Source: JAMQKA01 sp034521835
Lineage (GTDB): Bacteria > Bacteroidota > Rhodothermia > Balneolales > Balneolaceae
Length of the DNA stretch: 64,000 nucleotides
Assembly: GCA_034521835.1 (NCBI GenBank)
Contig: JAXHMA010000003.1
Span: 372,001 to 436,000, forward strand
Direction of reading: 5' to 3'
Shown: piece by piece, positions 51,374 through 61,900 of the stretch
Position numbering within the stretch: the first letter of the stretch is position 1
Layout of the letters: the number at the start of each line of letters is the position of its first letter
Position numbers and translations under genes: made by a program
Notes under the pieces: model-generated
Databases searched by the model: none
Seen by the model: the letters and a program-made list of their open reading frames with translations, nothing else
Told to the model about the DNA's origin: nothing

Positions 51374-54267
51374 ATGGATTTGCGCGGTGGCTCGTGGGAC
51401 GGTCTGCACCCGCTCATCGTTCATTCCCGATCGGGGCGTTGGTTATCGCCTTTCTTTCTTGAGCTGCTGACGGTTGGAGGTCGTAAACGTCTGGATCTAC
51501 GCTCGGGCATCCGGTGGGCTTGTGTATATAGGAGCAGGTACCGGCTTGATGGCCGCAGCTTGTCGGCCTGATGCTGGCCTACGATGGCAACTACTCCGAG
51601 TCCACAATTTTTTACCACAGGTGGGGGGGCATTTGGCGAACGGTTGTGCTGGCTCTACGTTGCTTACACTGGCTTTTGTACCGGGCGGAAGAGAGTAAAA
51701 AGAAAAGGGATCTGAATATCTACCGCGGAACGCTTGCTTCCGCTGTACTTATATTAACGATCACAGGACATTTTGGAGCAAACTTGACACATGGAAGTCG
51801 ACTACATCACCTCGGTATTGCCTGGAATCACCAAACACTGCCTGACGGTGAATTTGCGGAGCTAGTGCAGGAAGTGGACCAGCACCGGGAGATGGGTACG
51901 TTGGCCGAAACGCGTAAAACCAGGCTTAATGTGGGAGTCGCGGACGCATTTTCGCACAAACCTGCTATCGCTGTCACGATTCCAATGATGGCCGAAGGAG
52001 GTTTGGTTTTAAATAGTGAAGAGGCCGTGATGAAGGGCGGTGATGATGGTCCTATCATCGTTCCGGGTAAGCCTGACGAAAGTGAACTTGTGCGTCGTAT
52101 TACATTGCCTGAAGGCCACGAGGATGTCATGCCGCAGAAGGGTAGCTCGTTAAGTGCCAGCCAAATTGAACTTATTCGTACCTGGGTTGAGGTGGGGGCT
52201 CCATGGTCTGACCAAGAGGTTAAAACGTTCGTGAAGCGCGATGGCACTTTATAAACCGGAGGTGCCGGAGACAGGAGCGGAGTTTGACAATCCCATTGAC
52301 AAATTTACGGATGCCTACTTCAAAGAGCACGATGTCAGCTGGCCGGAACCAGTGGACGATGTGACTTTTATACGTCGCGTTTATATGGATGTAATTGGGT
52401 TGATGCCCAAGCCCGGGGAATTAAAAGCGTTTGTTAATGATGAATAGCCAATAAGAGAGACCGGCTGGTTGATTCCCTGTTGAATCGCAGGCATGCATAC
52501 GCGCAGCACTGGCTTACGTTTTGGAATGATCTGCTGCGTAACGACTATACAGGCACCGGGTTTATTACGGGTGGAAGAGAACAGATTACCGACTGGCTAT
52601 ATGATGCACTCTACAATAACATGCCGTATGACCAGATGGTTAGTGAACTTGCAAATCCTACCGAGCGATCGGATGGCTTTATCAAAGGTATCGAATGGCG
52701 TGGTGCGGTAAACGCCAGCCAGACTACAGAAATGCAGGCCGCACAGAATATTTCACAATCATTGCTCGGTACGAATCTCAAATGCGCTTCCTGCCATGAC
52801 AGTTTTGTTAGCAATTTGACGCTTAATGATGCGTACTCATTCGCCCAGATTTTTTCTGATTCGGCTATCGCCGGATTCAAACGCTGCGACGTTCCAACAG
52901 GAGATACTGCAAAGGCTAGCTTTGTCTATAGCGAGGAACTTGGTGATGTGGATTCACAGGCCTCCCTTGACGAAACGACTGGAACAGTTGGCTAATGTCA
53001 TTGCGGATGAACAGAACGGTCGGTTGTATAGAACCATCGCCAACCGCTATTGGGAACTGCTGATGGGCAGGGGATTGGTTGAACCGGTTGACAATATGGA
53101 TAAGATTCCGTGGAGCCAGGAACACTTGGACTGGCTTGCGTCTGACCTAATCGACCACAAGTATAACCTGAAGTACCTTCTTTCCACAATATTGAAGTCT
53201 CGTACATACCAGCTGCCCTCTGTCGGGATGAGTGAAACAGGAGGCAAGCTCTGAAGAGTATGTGTTTAAAGGACCTCTCAGGAAAAGAATGAACAGCCGA
53301 AGCAGTTTGCGGACACGGCATTCCCAGGTAGCGGCTCCATTCTATTTTTCTGTTCCAGTATGATCCATACGAAACACCACCGGCCCAGGCAGACTGGATT
53401 TGGTACAATACAACTGAGAACGGCCGGCGCAGTCAGCCAACACCGGGTACGTATTATTTCCGCCACAATTTCAACCTGCCGGCAGGACGGGAAGTCGATA
53501 AAGCCAAAATGATGGTAACGGTGGATGAGGCTTATACACTCTATTTGAACGGCAAAAAAATTGGAGAAGGAAAGGATTGGAGGCGGATTGAACGCCTGGA
53601 TCTGAGAGAGCACTTGCAAACAGGTCGAAATCTGTTGGCCCTGGAAGGTAAAAATGGAGGAACCATACCGAATCCGGCAGGAATCCTGCTGAACCTCAAA
53701 GTTAGCTTTGCTGACGGAGGGGAGCCACTCATAGTAAAGTCCAATGCTGACTGGAAAGCCCTGGATGAAGAACCGGCTCCTGGATGGGAGACCATGGATT
53801 TTGATGATAGCAACTGGGGCGAAGTCCGTACATTCGGTGATAGTAAGAACAGTGGTCACTGGGGGCAACTCTTACAATTTGCCCATGATACCGATCACCA
53901 GCTCGATTTTGTACGAGCTTCACTAGTGGAGAATGATGACTTTCTAAAGGAGATGGGCCGTCCTTCCCGTGAGAATGTCACCACCAACCGGCAAACAGAT
54001 GCTACGATGTTACAAGCATTGGAACTTACCAACGGCGAAAAATTAAATGAAGTGATGGCACGAGGGGCAGAACGACTGATTAGTGAATACGGACAGTCAA
54101 CGGGGCAGATGATCGAAGAGCTCTATCTCACTGCTTACGGTCGAACGCCTACTGAAACTGAATCGCAGTTACTAAATGAGAGGTTATCATCCACTCCCAG
54201 TAAAGATGCGGTGCAGGATATGCTGTGGGCCTTGGTGATGAATCCTGAATTCCAATTGATCTATTAG
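51374..54267 (+). pseudogene. DUF2231-cytochrome c-DUF1549-DUF1553 protein, many frameshifts
   Basis: The gene runs through all three frames. The N-terminus holds a DUF2231-like membrane module (LHPLIVH, then FLELLTVGGRKRLD, TGLMAA, LASAVLILTITGHFGANLTHGS). A planctomycete-type cytochrome c domain follows. Its haem motif CYRCH (51963-51977) is seen only in a frame different from the flanking GGLVLNSEEAVMKGGDDGPI and MPQKGSSLSASQIELIRTWVE. DUF1549 spans 52290-52820 (FIRRVYMDVIGLMP, LKCASCHDSF at 52783). A beta-sandwich insert (KMMVTVDEAYTLYLNGKKIGEG) follows, then DUF1553 (LYLTAYGRTPTETE, ALVMNPEFQLIY). At least seven breaks are visible. Such proteins are usually encoded next to a DUF1501 protein, as here (81 bases). 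The function is unknown; a role in polysaccharide breakdown in the periplasm has been proposed for the family. Confidence 0.78.
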
Positions 54268-54348
54268 TGACACATTATGGATCAAATAATGATCAATAAT
54301 TTATAATATTGTTAATTAAGCAGACTACATTGGAGGTTAAGTAGTACG

Positions 54349-55766
54349 ATGAAAAGACGAGATTTTCTTAAAAAGACTTCGGCAGCCGCCTTGGCGGCAA
54401 TGGGAGCAACTATACCAGCTACTTCTTTTCTAAGTAGTTGTAAACGTTCTGGCAGCGATATTGAGTCAACCGCTGATACGGTAATTTTGCTTTGGATGGC
54501 GGGTGGAATGGCCCATACTGAGACATTCGATCCCAAAGCCTATACGCCCTTTGAACCGGGAATTGAAAGCAATCGGGTCCTGAGTACCTTCCCCAAATCA
54601 CCGACCGCTGTAGATGACCTGTTTTTCTCTGAGGGTCTTGAAGCCATTGGGGATGTAATGGACAAAGGAACAGTTATTCGGTCCTACCAGGCGGCAGACT
54701 TGGGACACATTCTGCATACACGGCACCAGTATCACTGGCATACTTGTTACGAACCTCCTCAAACAATACAAGTACCTCATATTGGTTCTTGGATTGCACA
54801 TGAACGTGGACCGGTAAATCCGGTTATTCCTCCATTTATCAGTATTGGTCAGCGTTTTGATGTGGGAGAAGGTGAAGAGCTGAAAGCATACCATTCTGCG
54901 GGTTTCTTAGGGAGCGAATATGGACCGTTTTTGATTCCTGATCCCTCCAGCGGACTCGAAAGTGTACGTCCGCCGGTGGGAATGAGCATCGAGCGTTTTG
55001 AAAAAAGGCACAAGCTATACCGCGAACTTGTTGACCAAAGTAAGTTGGGGAAACATGGCAGCGCCTATCAAAAAGAGTCTCTGGTGCGCGCAATGGAGAA
55101 ATCCTATGCTTTGCTTAAATCCCCAGAGTCAGAGGCATTTAATCTTAAAAAAGAACCGGAAGAAAGTTTTAAAGAATACAATACTGGTCGCTTTGGACTC
55201 GGTTGCCTGCTGGCAAAACGACTTACCGAAGCGGGCGCTCGATTTATCAGCGTTTCAACGGAGTATGTTCCATTTATGGGTTGGGATACGCACGAAAACG
55301 GACATACTCGTACGGTAGATATGAAGAAGAGTATAAACCGTCCCATTGCACAGCTGATTAAAGATCTGGATAAAACGGGACGACTGGATCGAACGATGGT
55401 AATTTTGGCTAGTGAATTTAGTCGAGATATGATTGTTGAGGGACGTCCGGGTAAAAAGGTCAAGGAACAGGTTGACCAGCCGGAAGTTATGCAGAAAAAG
55501 TCTCAATATGGTTTGCATAAACACTTTACCGATGGGTGCTCAATCCTGATGTTTGGTGGAGGAATAAAAAAAGGACACGTGTACGGGAAGACGGCTGATG
55601 AACGTCCCTGCAAGACGGTTGAGAAACCGGTCAAGATCAGTAATATTCATCAGACGATTTACCAGGCCCTGGGCATTCCCCCGGAGACGCATTATACCAT
55701 TGAAGGGCGTCCTGTGTATACGACCCGGAAGGTCATGGTGAGGCAATTCCTGAGCTTTTTGCATAG
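54349..55766 (+). CDS. DUF1501 family protein with Tat-type signal; late frameshift
   Basis: The N-terminus is a twin-arginine-like signal (MKRRDFLKKTSAAALAAMGA) with a lipobox-like SSCKR. The body matches DUF1501, a sulfatase/phosphatase-fold family: VILLWMAGGMAHTETFDPK, TRHQYHWHTCYEPPQ, FISVSTEYVPFMGWDTHENG, RTMVILASEFSRDMI and KHFTDGCSILMFGGGIKKGHVYG. The last dozen codons need one shift at about 55730: the other frame gives TREGHGEAIPELFA and a stop at 55764-55766, the normal DUF1501 ending, whereas the original frame runs on to 55797. The protein has about 472 residues. DUF1501 proteins are partners of DUF1549/DUF1553 cytochromes, as here. The enzymatic role is unproven, but metal-binding Asp and His positions are conserved. 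Confidence 0.88.
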
Positions 55767-55823
55767 GGAGTATCACTGCAGGATGTACTGCAAATAACAA
55801 GATCAATGCGTTAATTATTTACC

Positions 55824-56903
55824 ATGAACGAGTCTCATCGATCGTTTCTTAAACAGATAGCAACAGTCGGCACTGCCGTTGTTGCCCCCGGATTGGCATC
55901 AGCTTTTGATATCAATATAAATAGCAAAACACCGGCATTGAGTGACGAAATCATTGGCCATGGTGATTTCCTATACCGTGTTGAAAAAGACTGGGCGGAC
56001 CTGGATCCCAATCGTCATCCTGTAAACAATTGCCATGAAATGGTGATGGACAGCAGGGGGCGTCTCATCATGATTACGGATGAAGTAAAAAATAATATTC
56101 TTATCTACGACAAGGATGGCGGTTATCTGGATAGTTGGGGCACGGAATACCCGGGTGGGCACGGGTTAACGCTTTGGAATGCAGGGGGAGAAGAGTTCCT
56201 GTTTATTACCGATACAAACGCCGAAACGGCCCGGGTCGAAAAGACCACGTTGGACGGGCAGGTACTCCTAACGCTGGAGGATCCGCGGGAGGTTGGTGGA
56301 TATGCTGAAGATGATGATTATCGACCGACTGAGACAGCAATTGGCCCTGATGGCACGATCTATGTGGCCGATGGGTACGGATCGTACTACGTTCTTAGAT
56401 ACAGTCCCGATGGAAAGTATATTGATAAGTTTGGAGGAGCGGGGAATGCAGACGAACAACTTAACGAGCCACATGGAGTAGCCCTGGATACGCGTGGTGA
56501 TGGAGAGCCCACGCTGATTGTTACTTCACGCAGACACAACAGTTTTAAACGTTTTTCACTTGATGGAAAATATCTTGAAACCATCTTCTTGCCGGGAGCC
56601 TACGTATGTCGTCCTGTTATAGACGGAGAGAATATTTATGCCGGCGTTTGTTGGTCGCGTCTGCGATACCTGAATCTCACAGGAAACTCCGGGTTTGTAA
56701 CAATATTGAATGGAGAGAACAAAGTTGTATCAAACCCCGCAGGGACAGCACCGGAATATGTGGATGGTGAGCTGCAACTTATGGTTCAGGAAGAATCCAT
56801 TTTTAAACATTGCCATGATGTCTGTGTAGACAATGATAAAAACCTATACGTTTGTCAATGGAATGCAGATCGGACATATCCGATAAAACTTCATCGAGTC
56901 TGA
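55824..56903 (+). CDS. NHL-type six-bladed beta-propeller protein, secreted
   Basis: The intact 359-residue protein has an export signal of the Tat-like kind (SHRSFLKQIATVGTAVVAPG). Repeated blades are visible: NCHEMVMDSRGRLIMITDEV, LIYDKDGGYLDSWGTEYPGG, TAIGPDGTIYVADGYGSYYV, DKFGGAGNADEQLNEPHGVA and CHDVCVDNDKNLYVCQWNAD. The phrases D-G-x-I-Y-V-A-D and N-x-P-H-G-V-A are typical of NHL/SMP-30-like propellers. It follows the DUF1501 gene by 57 bases and likely shares its operon. Related proteins bind or hydrolyse lactones or act as scaffolds; which applies here is unknown. No haem motif is present, unlike the other propellers in this window. Confidence 0.82.
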   Translation: MNESHRSFLKQIATVGTAVVAPGLASAFDININSKTPALSDEIIGHGDFLYRVEKDWADLDPNRHPVNNCHEMVMDSRGRLIMITDEVKNNILIYDKDGGYLDSWGTEYPGGHGLTLWNAGGEEFLFITDTNAETARVEKTTLDGQVLLTLEDPREVGGYAEDDDYRPTETAIGPDGTIYVADGYGSYYVLRYSPDGKYIDKFGGAGNADEQLNEPHGVALDTRGDGEPTLIVTSRRHNSFKRFSLDGKYLETIFLPGAYVCRPVIDGENIYAGVCWSRLRYLNLTGNSGFVTILNGENKVVSNPAGTAPEYVDGELQLMVQEESIFKHCHDVCVDNDKNLYVCQWNADRTYPIKLHRV

Positions 56904-57339
56904 TTGCAGGAAAAACATTTGACCAGCTCTTGAGAAAGTCCCGGAAAATCCATTCCTATTAACAGGAATTAGTCTTGCCTGATTATGGATCAATATCTTT
57001 CCAGGTGAGTTACCTTTTGGCAGTTAGTTTGATGACTTTGCCCCAGTGTGTTGCTCAACTATGCGGACAGCCGTGAATCGCGTGATTCTCGAATTCAGGA
57101 TGTATTTAACATTCAATCCTATGAAATTCTGCTCCCAATTCATCCCAGAAAATTGGAGCCACCAACGGCACAATTGACCAGAATACAGGATGGGGTGAAT
57201 AAGTAATTTGCACAATTTAAATCCCATAATGATTTAATATTTTGATAGGGATGGCTAAACAGCTATTTTTTTTAAAATAAATTTAAGGTTAAACCAAGTG
57301 ATTCCAAGATTTAATGAAGAGAAATCAGTATGCAGAATA
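56904..57339. other. Intergenic region before the DUF1080 gene
   Basis: About 400 AT-rich bases hold no gene, repeat or clear terminator that I can support. It probably contains the promoter of the DUF1080 gene. The first 42 bases of a possible GTG-started extension of that gene (57298) fall within this stretch. Confidence 0.5.
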
Positions 57340-58107
57340 ATGGTATCTGTTCATTGCCTCTTCTGTATACTATTGGTTATCGTTTTTGTGGGATGCAGCT
57401 CTCCAAAAGAAAATTCTGCTACCCAAGAAGATGGATTCAGGCAAATATTCGACGGCGAAACACTGGACGGCTGGGGAGGGGATTCTACGTATTGGCGAGT
57501 GGAAGATGGAATAACGCTGGTTGGGGAGGTAACCCCGGAAACTATACTGGATCGGAATTCTTTTATTATCTGGCAGGGAGAGATGCCTACTGATTTTGAG
57601 CTCAAGGCTGAGTATCGCATTACTGCAAATGGGAATAGTGGCATCAATTACCGGAGTGAAATTATAGAAAACGTGCCGTTCGCCATGAAGGGATACCAAG
57701 CAGACCTTGATGGTAAAAATCGCTATACTGGAATGAATTATGAAGAGCGAAAAAGAACGACCCTGGCATCAATTGGAGAAAAAGTAGTAGTTCCCCCTAC
57801 TTCCAATACGGATTCGTTGCATTCGCATATACAGAATAACCAGTGGACCGCTTCGAAGGTTGTAGAATCACTGGGACATCCAGATTCGCTAAAGACCAAC
57901 ATCAATAATGGAGCATGGAATGATTACCACATAATTGCCAATGGGAATCAGTTGCGGCACTATGTAAATGGAGTTTTAATGAGTGAGGTTATCGATCGTG
58001 ATACTGTCAACCAGCGGTTTGACGGTTCCCTTGGCGTACAGGTACATGTAGGGCCACCTATGAAAGTAGAATACCGGAATTTTCGGATTAAGAATTTGAA
58101 TAACTGA
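57340..58107 (+). CDS. DUF1080 (3-keto-disaccharide hydrolase family) lipoprotein
   Basis: I choose ATG 57340 because it places a compact lipoprotein signal at the start (CLFCILLVIVFVGCSS, Cys19); a GTG at 57298 would add 14 residues. The mature part begins FRQIFDGETLDGWGGDSTYW, the DUF1080/PF06439 opening, and continues with NSFIIWQGEMPTDFELKAEY, GNSGINYRSE, GYQADLDGKNRYTGMNYEE, WNDYHIIANGNQLRHYVNG and the closing VHVGPPMKVEYRNFRIK. PF06439 enzymes in Bacteroidota cleave 3-keto glycosides. This is the intact paralogue of the broken gene at 39685. It is separated from the CRTAC1-like gene only by an IS1595 element, so the original order was DUF1080 then CRTAC1, as at 39.7-43.4 kb. Confidence 0.88.
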   Translation: MVSVHCLFCILLVIVFVGCSSPKENSATQEDGFRQIFDGETLDGWGGDSTYWRVEDGITLVGEVTPETILDRNSFIIWQGEMPTDFELKAEYRITANGNSGINYRSEIIENVPFAMKGYQADLDGKNRYTGMNYEERKRTTLASIGEKVVVPPTSNTDSLHSHIQNNQWTASKVVESLGHPDSLKTNINNGAWNDYHIIANGNQLRHYVNGVLMSEVIDRDTVNQRFDGSLGVQVHVGPPMKVEYRNFRIKNLNN

Positions 58108-58211
58108 GAACCAGTCAGGAATGGGTCATAATTTTTGGAAGCAGATTGGGCCTGTTGTTTTGACAGCCATACAGCTATTGTTATTTGTTAAGGGTCTTAT
58201 GAAGCAAAGCC

Positions 58212-58233
58212 CTCAGAGAGGATCCTCTCTGAG
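58212..58233. terminator. Perfect palindrome at the end of the IS transposase gene
   Basis: Eleven bases (CTCAGAGAGGA) are followed directly by their complement, making a 22-base perfect palindrome with no loop. It overlaps the transposase stop and lies just inside the left inverted repeat. A bidirectional stop protecting the element from read-through is likely, but no T-run follows. Confidence 0.4.
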
Positions 58234-58875
58234 CCGCTTCAGCAAGATGTTATATAAATTATTTTGATGATTAAAACGGAATTCAGACTCTTTCTCCTGT
58301 CGGTAAAAGTGCTTCTAGGAATCCCGTTAAACAGGGCCAGCCGTCGTTTGGCAACCCTCCAAAAGGATTCTAATGCCGTTGAGATGGCTCGGGCCATTGG
58401 CTGATCTTGGTCATGGTGCACGTGGTAATGCTTGTCATAGGCGACATCTACCAAGCCGTCATAACCACCCCGGCCGTCGGAGTGAATCATACTCTCAGGG
58501 CTTATTTTTTCACGTATAACACGCTGGAGCGTCTTTTTACGGGCATCGGGAACAATTTCGGTATAGACTCGTCCCTGACGTTTAAAGACTCCAAAAACGA
58601 TGGTTTTGCCTGCGGCCCTGCGGCCGCGTTTGCGGGAATACGCTTTGGACCAAAGTAGGACTCATCCATTTCGATAGTTCCTTCCAAAGGCGCCGATTGC
58701 TCGCACCATCGGGCAATCTTACAACGCAACTGGTCAAAAATCACCTTAACTGAACGCAGCGAAGACTGCTCAGCTGAGCAGTCTCGGTAGCAGCTAGATC
58801 CAAAGAAAAACACTTGATGAGGTGCCTGAATCGGGCCTCGGAAATTTTTGAACAATTGTGATACTTGTTAATCAT
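58213..58875 (-). pseudogene. IS1595-family transposase, frameshifted
   Basis: The ATG lies at 58875 (minus strand), opening MINKYHNCSKISEARFRHLI. The frame shifts near 58745, then reads LRSVKVIFDQLRCKIARWCE and EGTIEMDESYFGPKR. It shifts again near 58640, giving AGKTIVFGVFKRQGRVYTEI and then MIHSDGRGGYDGLVDVAYDK. The last part (ALESFWRVAKRRLALFNGIP) runs to a stop at 58213-58215. Catalytic acids are visible as the Asp of MDES, the Asp of HSDG and the Glu of LESFW, as in the ISXO2-like DDE domain. The combined length of about 220 residues is full. At least two shifts make it inactive as written. A 22-base perfect palindrome at 58212-58233 overlaps the stop and may end transcription. Confidence 0.82.
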
Positions 58876-58959
58876 TGTATAGCATTATGTTACAGGAATT
58901 TATAACATGCTATACTTCATAAGACCCTTATTTAAATTAATCAATGTGTAGTTGACACT

Positions 58960-61900
58960 ATGATGTTTCGATGGATGATTTCTTTGGGTGTTCTTTTTTT
59001 TGTTCTGAGTATAGGGTGTACACAGAATGAGACAAATACCGATTCTCTAACCAATGAAGAAACAGGCGGTGGAGAAACTCCTCCGAGATTGTTTAGTAAA
59101 CTCAGTTCAGCAAGTACCGGAATTACCTTTTCCAATGTTGTCGATGAAAGAGACGGAGAAAATGTGCTGCATTTTTCTTTGTTGTATAATGGAGGCGGTG
59201 TAGCGATAGGAGATATTAATAATGATGGGCTATCCGATATTTTTTTTACGGGTAATATGGTTTCCAGCAGATTGTATCTGAACAAAGGTGGGCTAGAATT
59301 TGAAGATATCACCGAATCAGCAGGGATCACGACAGAGAGATGGATTACTGGTGCTTCTATGGTAGATATTGATGGCAACGGTTATACTGATATCTATCTT
59401 TCAGTAGCCAGCAGGGAAGAAGATCCGGAAAACGAGAGAGCCAATTTACTCTACTTAAATAATGGGGACAATACATTTACAGAGTCGGCTGTGGAATATG
59501 GCATTGCATCTACCCGATTTACAACACATGCGGCTTTTTTAGATTATAACCGGGATGGTCTGTTGGATTTATTTCTGTTGAATCACTCTCCGGGGACATT
59601 TTCGAGGGAAATGGGCCAAAGTATTGCCATCTCCCAAAACGCATCAGCGGATGCCTTGAATATAAGTTTTGATCAGTTATACAGGAATAATGGGAATGGT
59701 ACCTTTACCGAAGTATCCAGGGAAGCGGGTATCCTGGAAAGAAAAGGATACGGACTCGGGGTAGCTGTAGGAGATCTTAATCGTGACGGATGGCCTGACA
59801 TATATATATCAAACGATATTGCCCCGGACGATGTGCTGTATATGAATAATGGAGACGGAACGTTCACCGATCAATCAAGGTCGTACTTAAAACATACTAC
59901 CTATGCCGGGATGGGGGTGGATATAGCTGATTTTAATAACGATGGATGGCCCGATATTTTTCAGACCGGAATGATGCCGGAGGATCTTGAAGAAAGAAAG
60001 GGAATGAGTTACGGTACCAGCTTTGAGCAATTTAACAACCTGGTAATTGATCAGGGCTATAACTATTCCTATAACCTCAATGCATTACAGATGAACAATG
60101 GGATCGATCCTTCTGGACATCTCAAATTTAGTGAAGTGGCTCGTATAGCTGGAGTGGCATACACAGACTGGAGCTGGGCAACACTATTCGGTGATTATGA
60201 CAATGACGGCCATAAAGATATCATGGTAACGAATGGTTATCCGAAAGCGACCAACGATTTCGATTTCATTGTCGAAATGTACAATACTTCAGACCAAGAT
60301 AAACGATCCCAGATTGTAGAAAATCTAAAGAATCTTCGGATTCCAAACTATCTGTTTCAAAACAATGGTACAATGCAGTTCAGTGATGTAACCGAATCAT
60401 GGGGCTTTGGTGATCCCACCTATTCGTATGGAGCGGCTCACGGCGATTTGGATAACGATGGTGATCTTGAACTGATAATTAACAATCTGAATGAACCCGC
60501 CTCGATTTACAAGAATAATACCATAGAACAATCCGGTAATCATTACCTGACTATTCAATTGAATGGGCCAGAACAAAATAGTATAGGGATTGGAACGGAG
60601 GTGGTTATTACATCAGGAGAAGATAAACAGTATTTGTACCAATCGCCTTACCGGGGATACCAGTCATCTGTTGATACTCGTCTTCATTTCGGATTAGAGA
60701 AAGAGAACTTTATAGATTCACTTGAAGTATTTTGGCCGGATGGAAGTTATCAGTTGTTGACCGGGATAGAGGCAAATCAACAATTAACGCTTGATTATAA
60801 TAACGCGTCAGATTCTGGAGATCCTGACAGGCCACTAGAGAATATCGACTATTTATTTAAAGAAGTGACAAGCGAGACGGGTTTGGTCTATGAACACAAT
60901 GAAAACAGCTTTATTGATTATCAGATTCAGCCGTTACTTATGCAGCAAATGTCAAGATTGGGACCCAGGATAGCTACAGGTGATGTAAATGGTGACGGAC
61001 TGGAAGATCTTTATGTAGGAGGTGCAGCTAATTCATCCGGCGTATTATATTTGCAGCAGTCACCGGGGCAGTTTGAAGAAGCGAATGACAATCAGCCTTG
61101 GTTGGCGGATGCCTCTAGCGAAGATATGGGAGCAGTTTTCTTTGATGCAAATGGAGATGGCTCGCTCGATCTGTACGTGGCAAGTGGTGGATATGAATTT
61201 TTTTTACATGAAGATAACATGCTCGACCGCCTATATATCAACACGGGAGAGGGCCGCTTCATTAAAGATGAATCCGCACTTCCCAGAATGTATACGAGCA
61301 GTTCAGTGGTAACTCCGGGAGATTTCAACGGGGATGGGTCGATGGACCTCTTTGTCGGAGGGAGACTATTCCCCCAAAAGTATCCTTATCCAGTTCGAAG
61401 TTACATCCTCCTGAACGAGGGGGGGACTTTTCGGGATGTAACGGCAGATTTGGCTCCCGGTTTAGTTGAACCGGGTATGATTACCGACGCAGAGTGGATA
61501 GATTTCAATGGAGATGGTCAGCTAGATCTGGTTACGGCCGGTACCTGGCTCTCGATTCAGTTTTATCAAATGAGCAGTGTTCAGCTGGAGGAAGTAACAG
61601 ATAAAGTTATAGAACAGCCACTCAAGGGTTGGTGGTATAGCTTGGAAACCGGTGACTTTAACAAGGATGGGAAAACGGACATCGTAGCGGGTAACCTGGG
61701 GCTTAATCACACTTTTAGTACCTCAAAAGAACAGAAGTTCGGGCTGTTTGCAAACGATTTTAATAATGATCTGACGACAGATCTAATTTATACTGTAGAG
61801 AGAGATAGCCTTCACTATCCTTTTTTTGGGAAGGGAAGATTATTGCTTGGGAAACAGAGATTTATACATGAGCAGTATCCAACTTTTTCATCAATGAAAG

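Larger units (their letters stand above)
58189..58930 (-). mobile_element. IS1595-family insertion sequence
   Basis: The ends are perfect 16-base inverted repeats: TAAGGGTCTTATGAAG at 58189-58204 and its complement at 58915-58930. The element is about 740 bp and encodes one transposase on the minus strand. If the tips are taken at GGGTC, the eight bases outside are TTTGTTAA on the left and TTATTTAA on the right. That is a 6/8 match, consistent with an aged 8-bp target duplication, the size usual for this family. It sits between the DUF1080 and CRTAC1-like genes and could block or supply transcription for the latter. Confidence 0.82.

Noticed and set aside
51374..51571. A separate small gene before the DUF1549 protein
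   Set aside because: Read with shifts, the text LHPLIVH and FLELLTVGG belongs to the DUF2231-like membrane module of the same large gene.
19600..55800. Programmed ribosomal frameshifting as the cause of the many frame changes
   Set aside because: The breaks differ in direction and context, lack a common slippery heptamer, and affect unrelated families. Sequencing error or decay is simpler.
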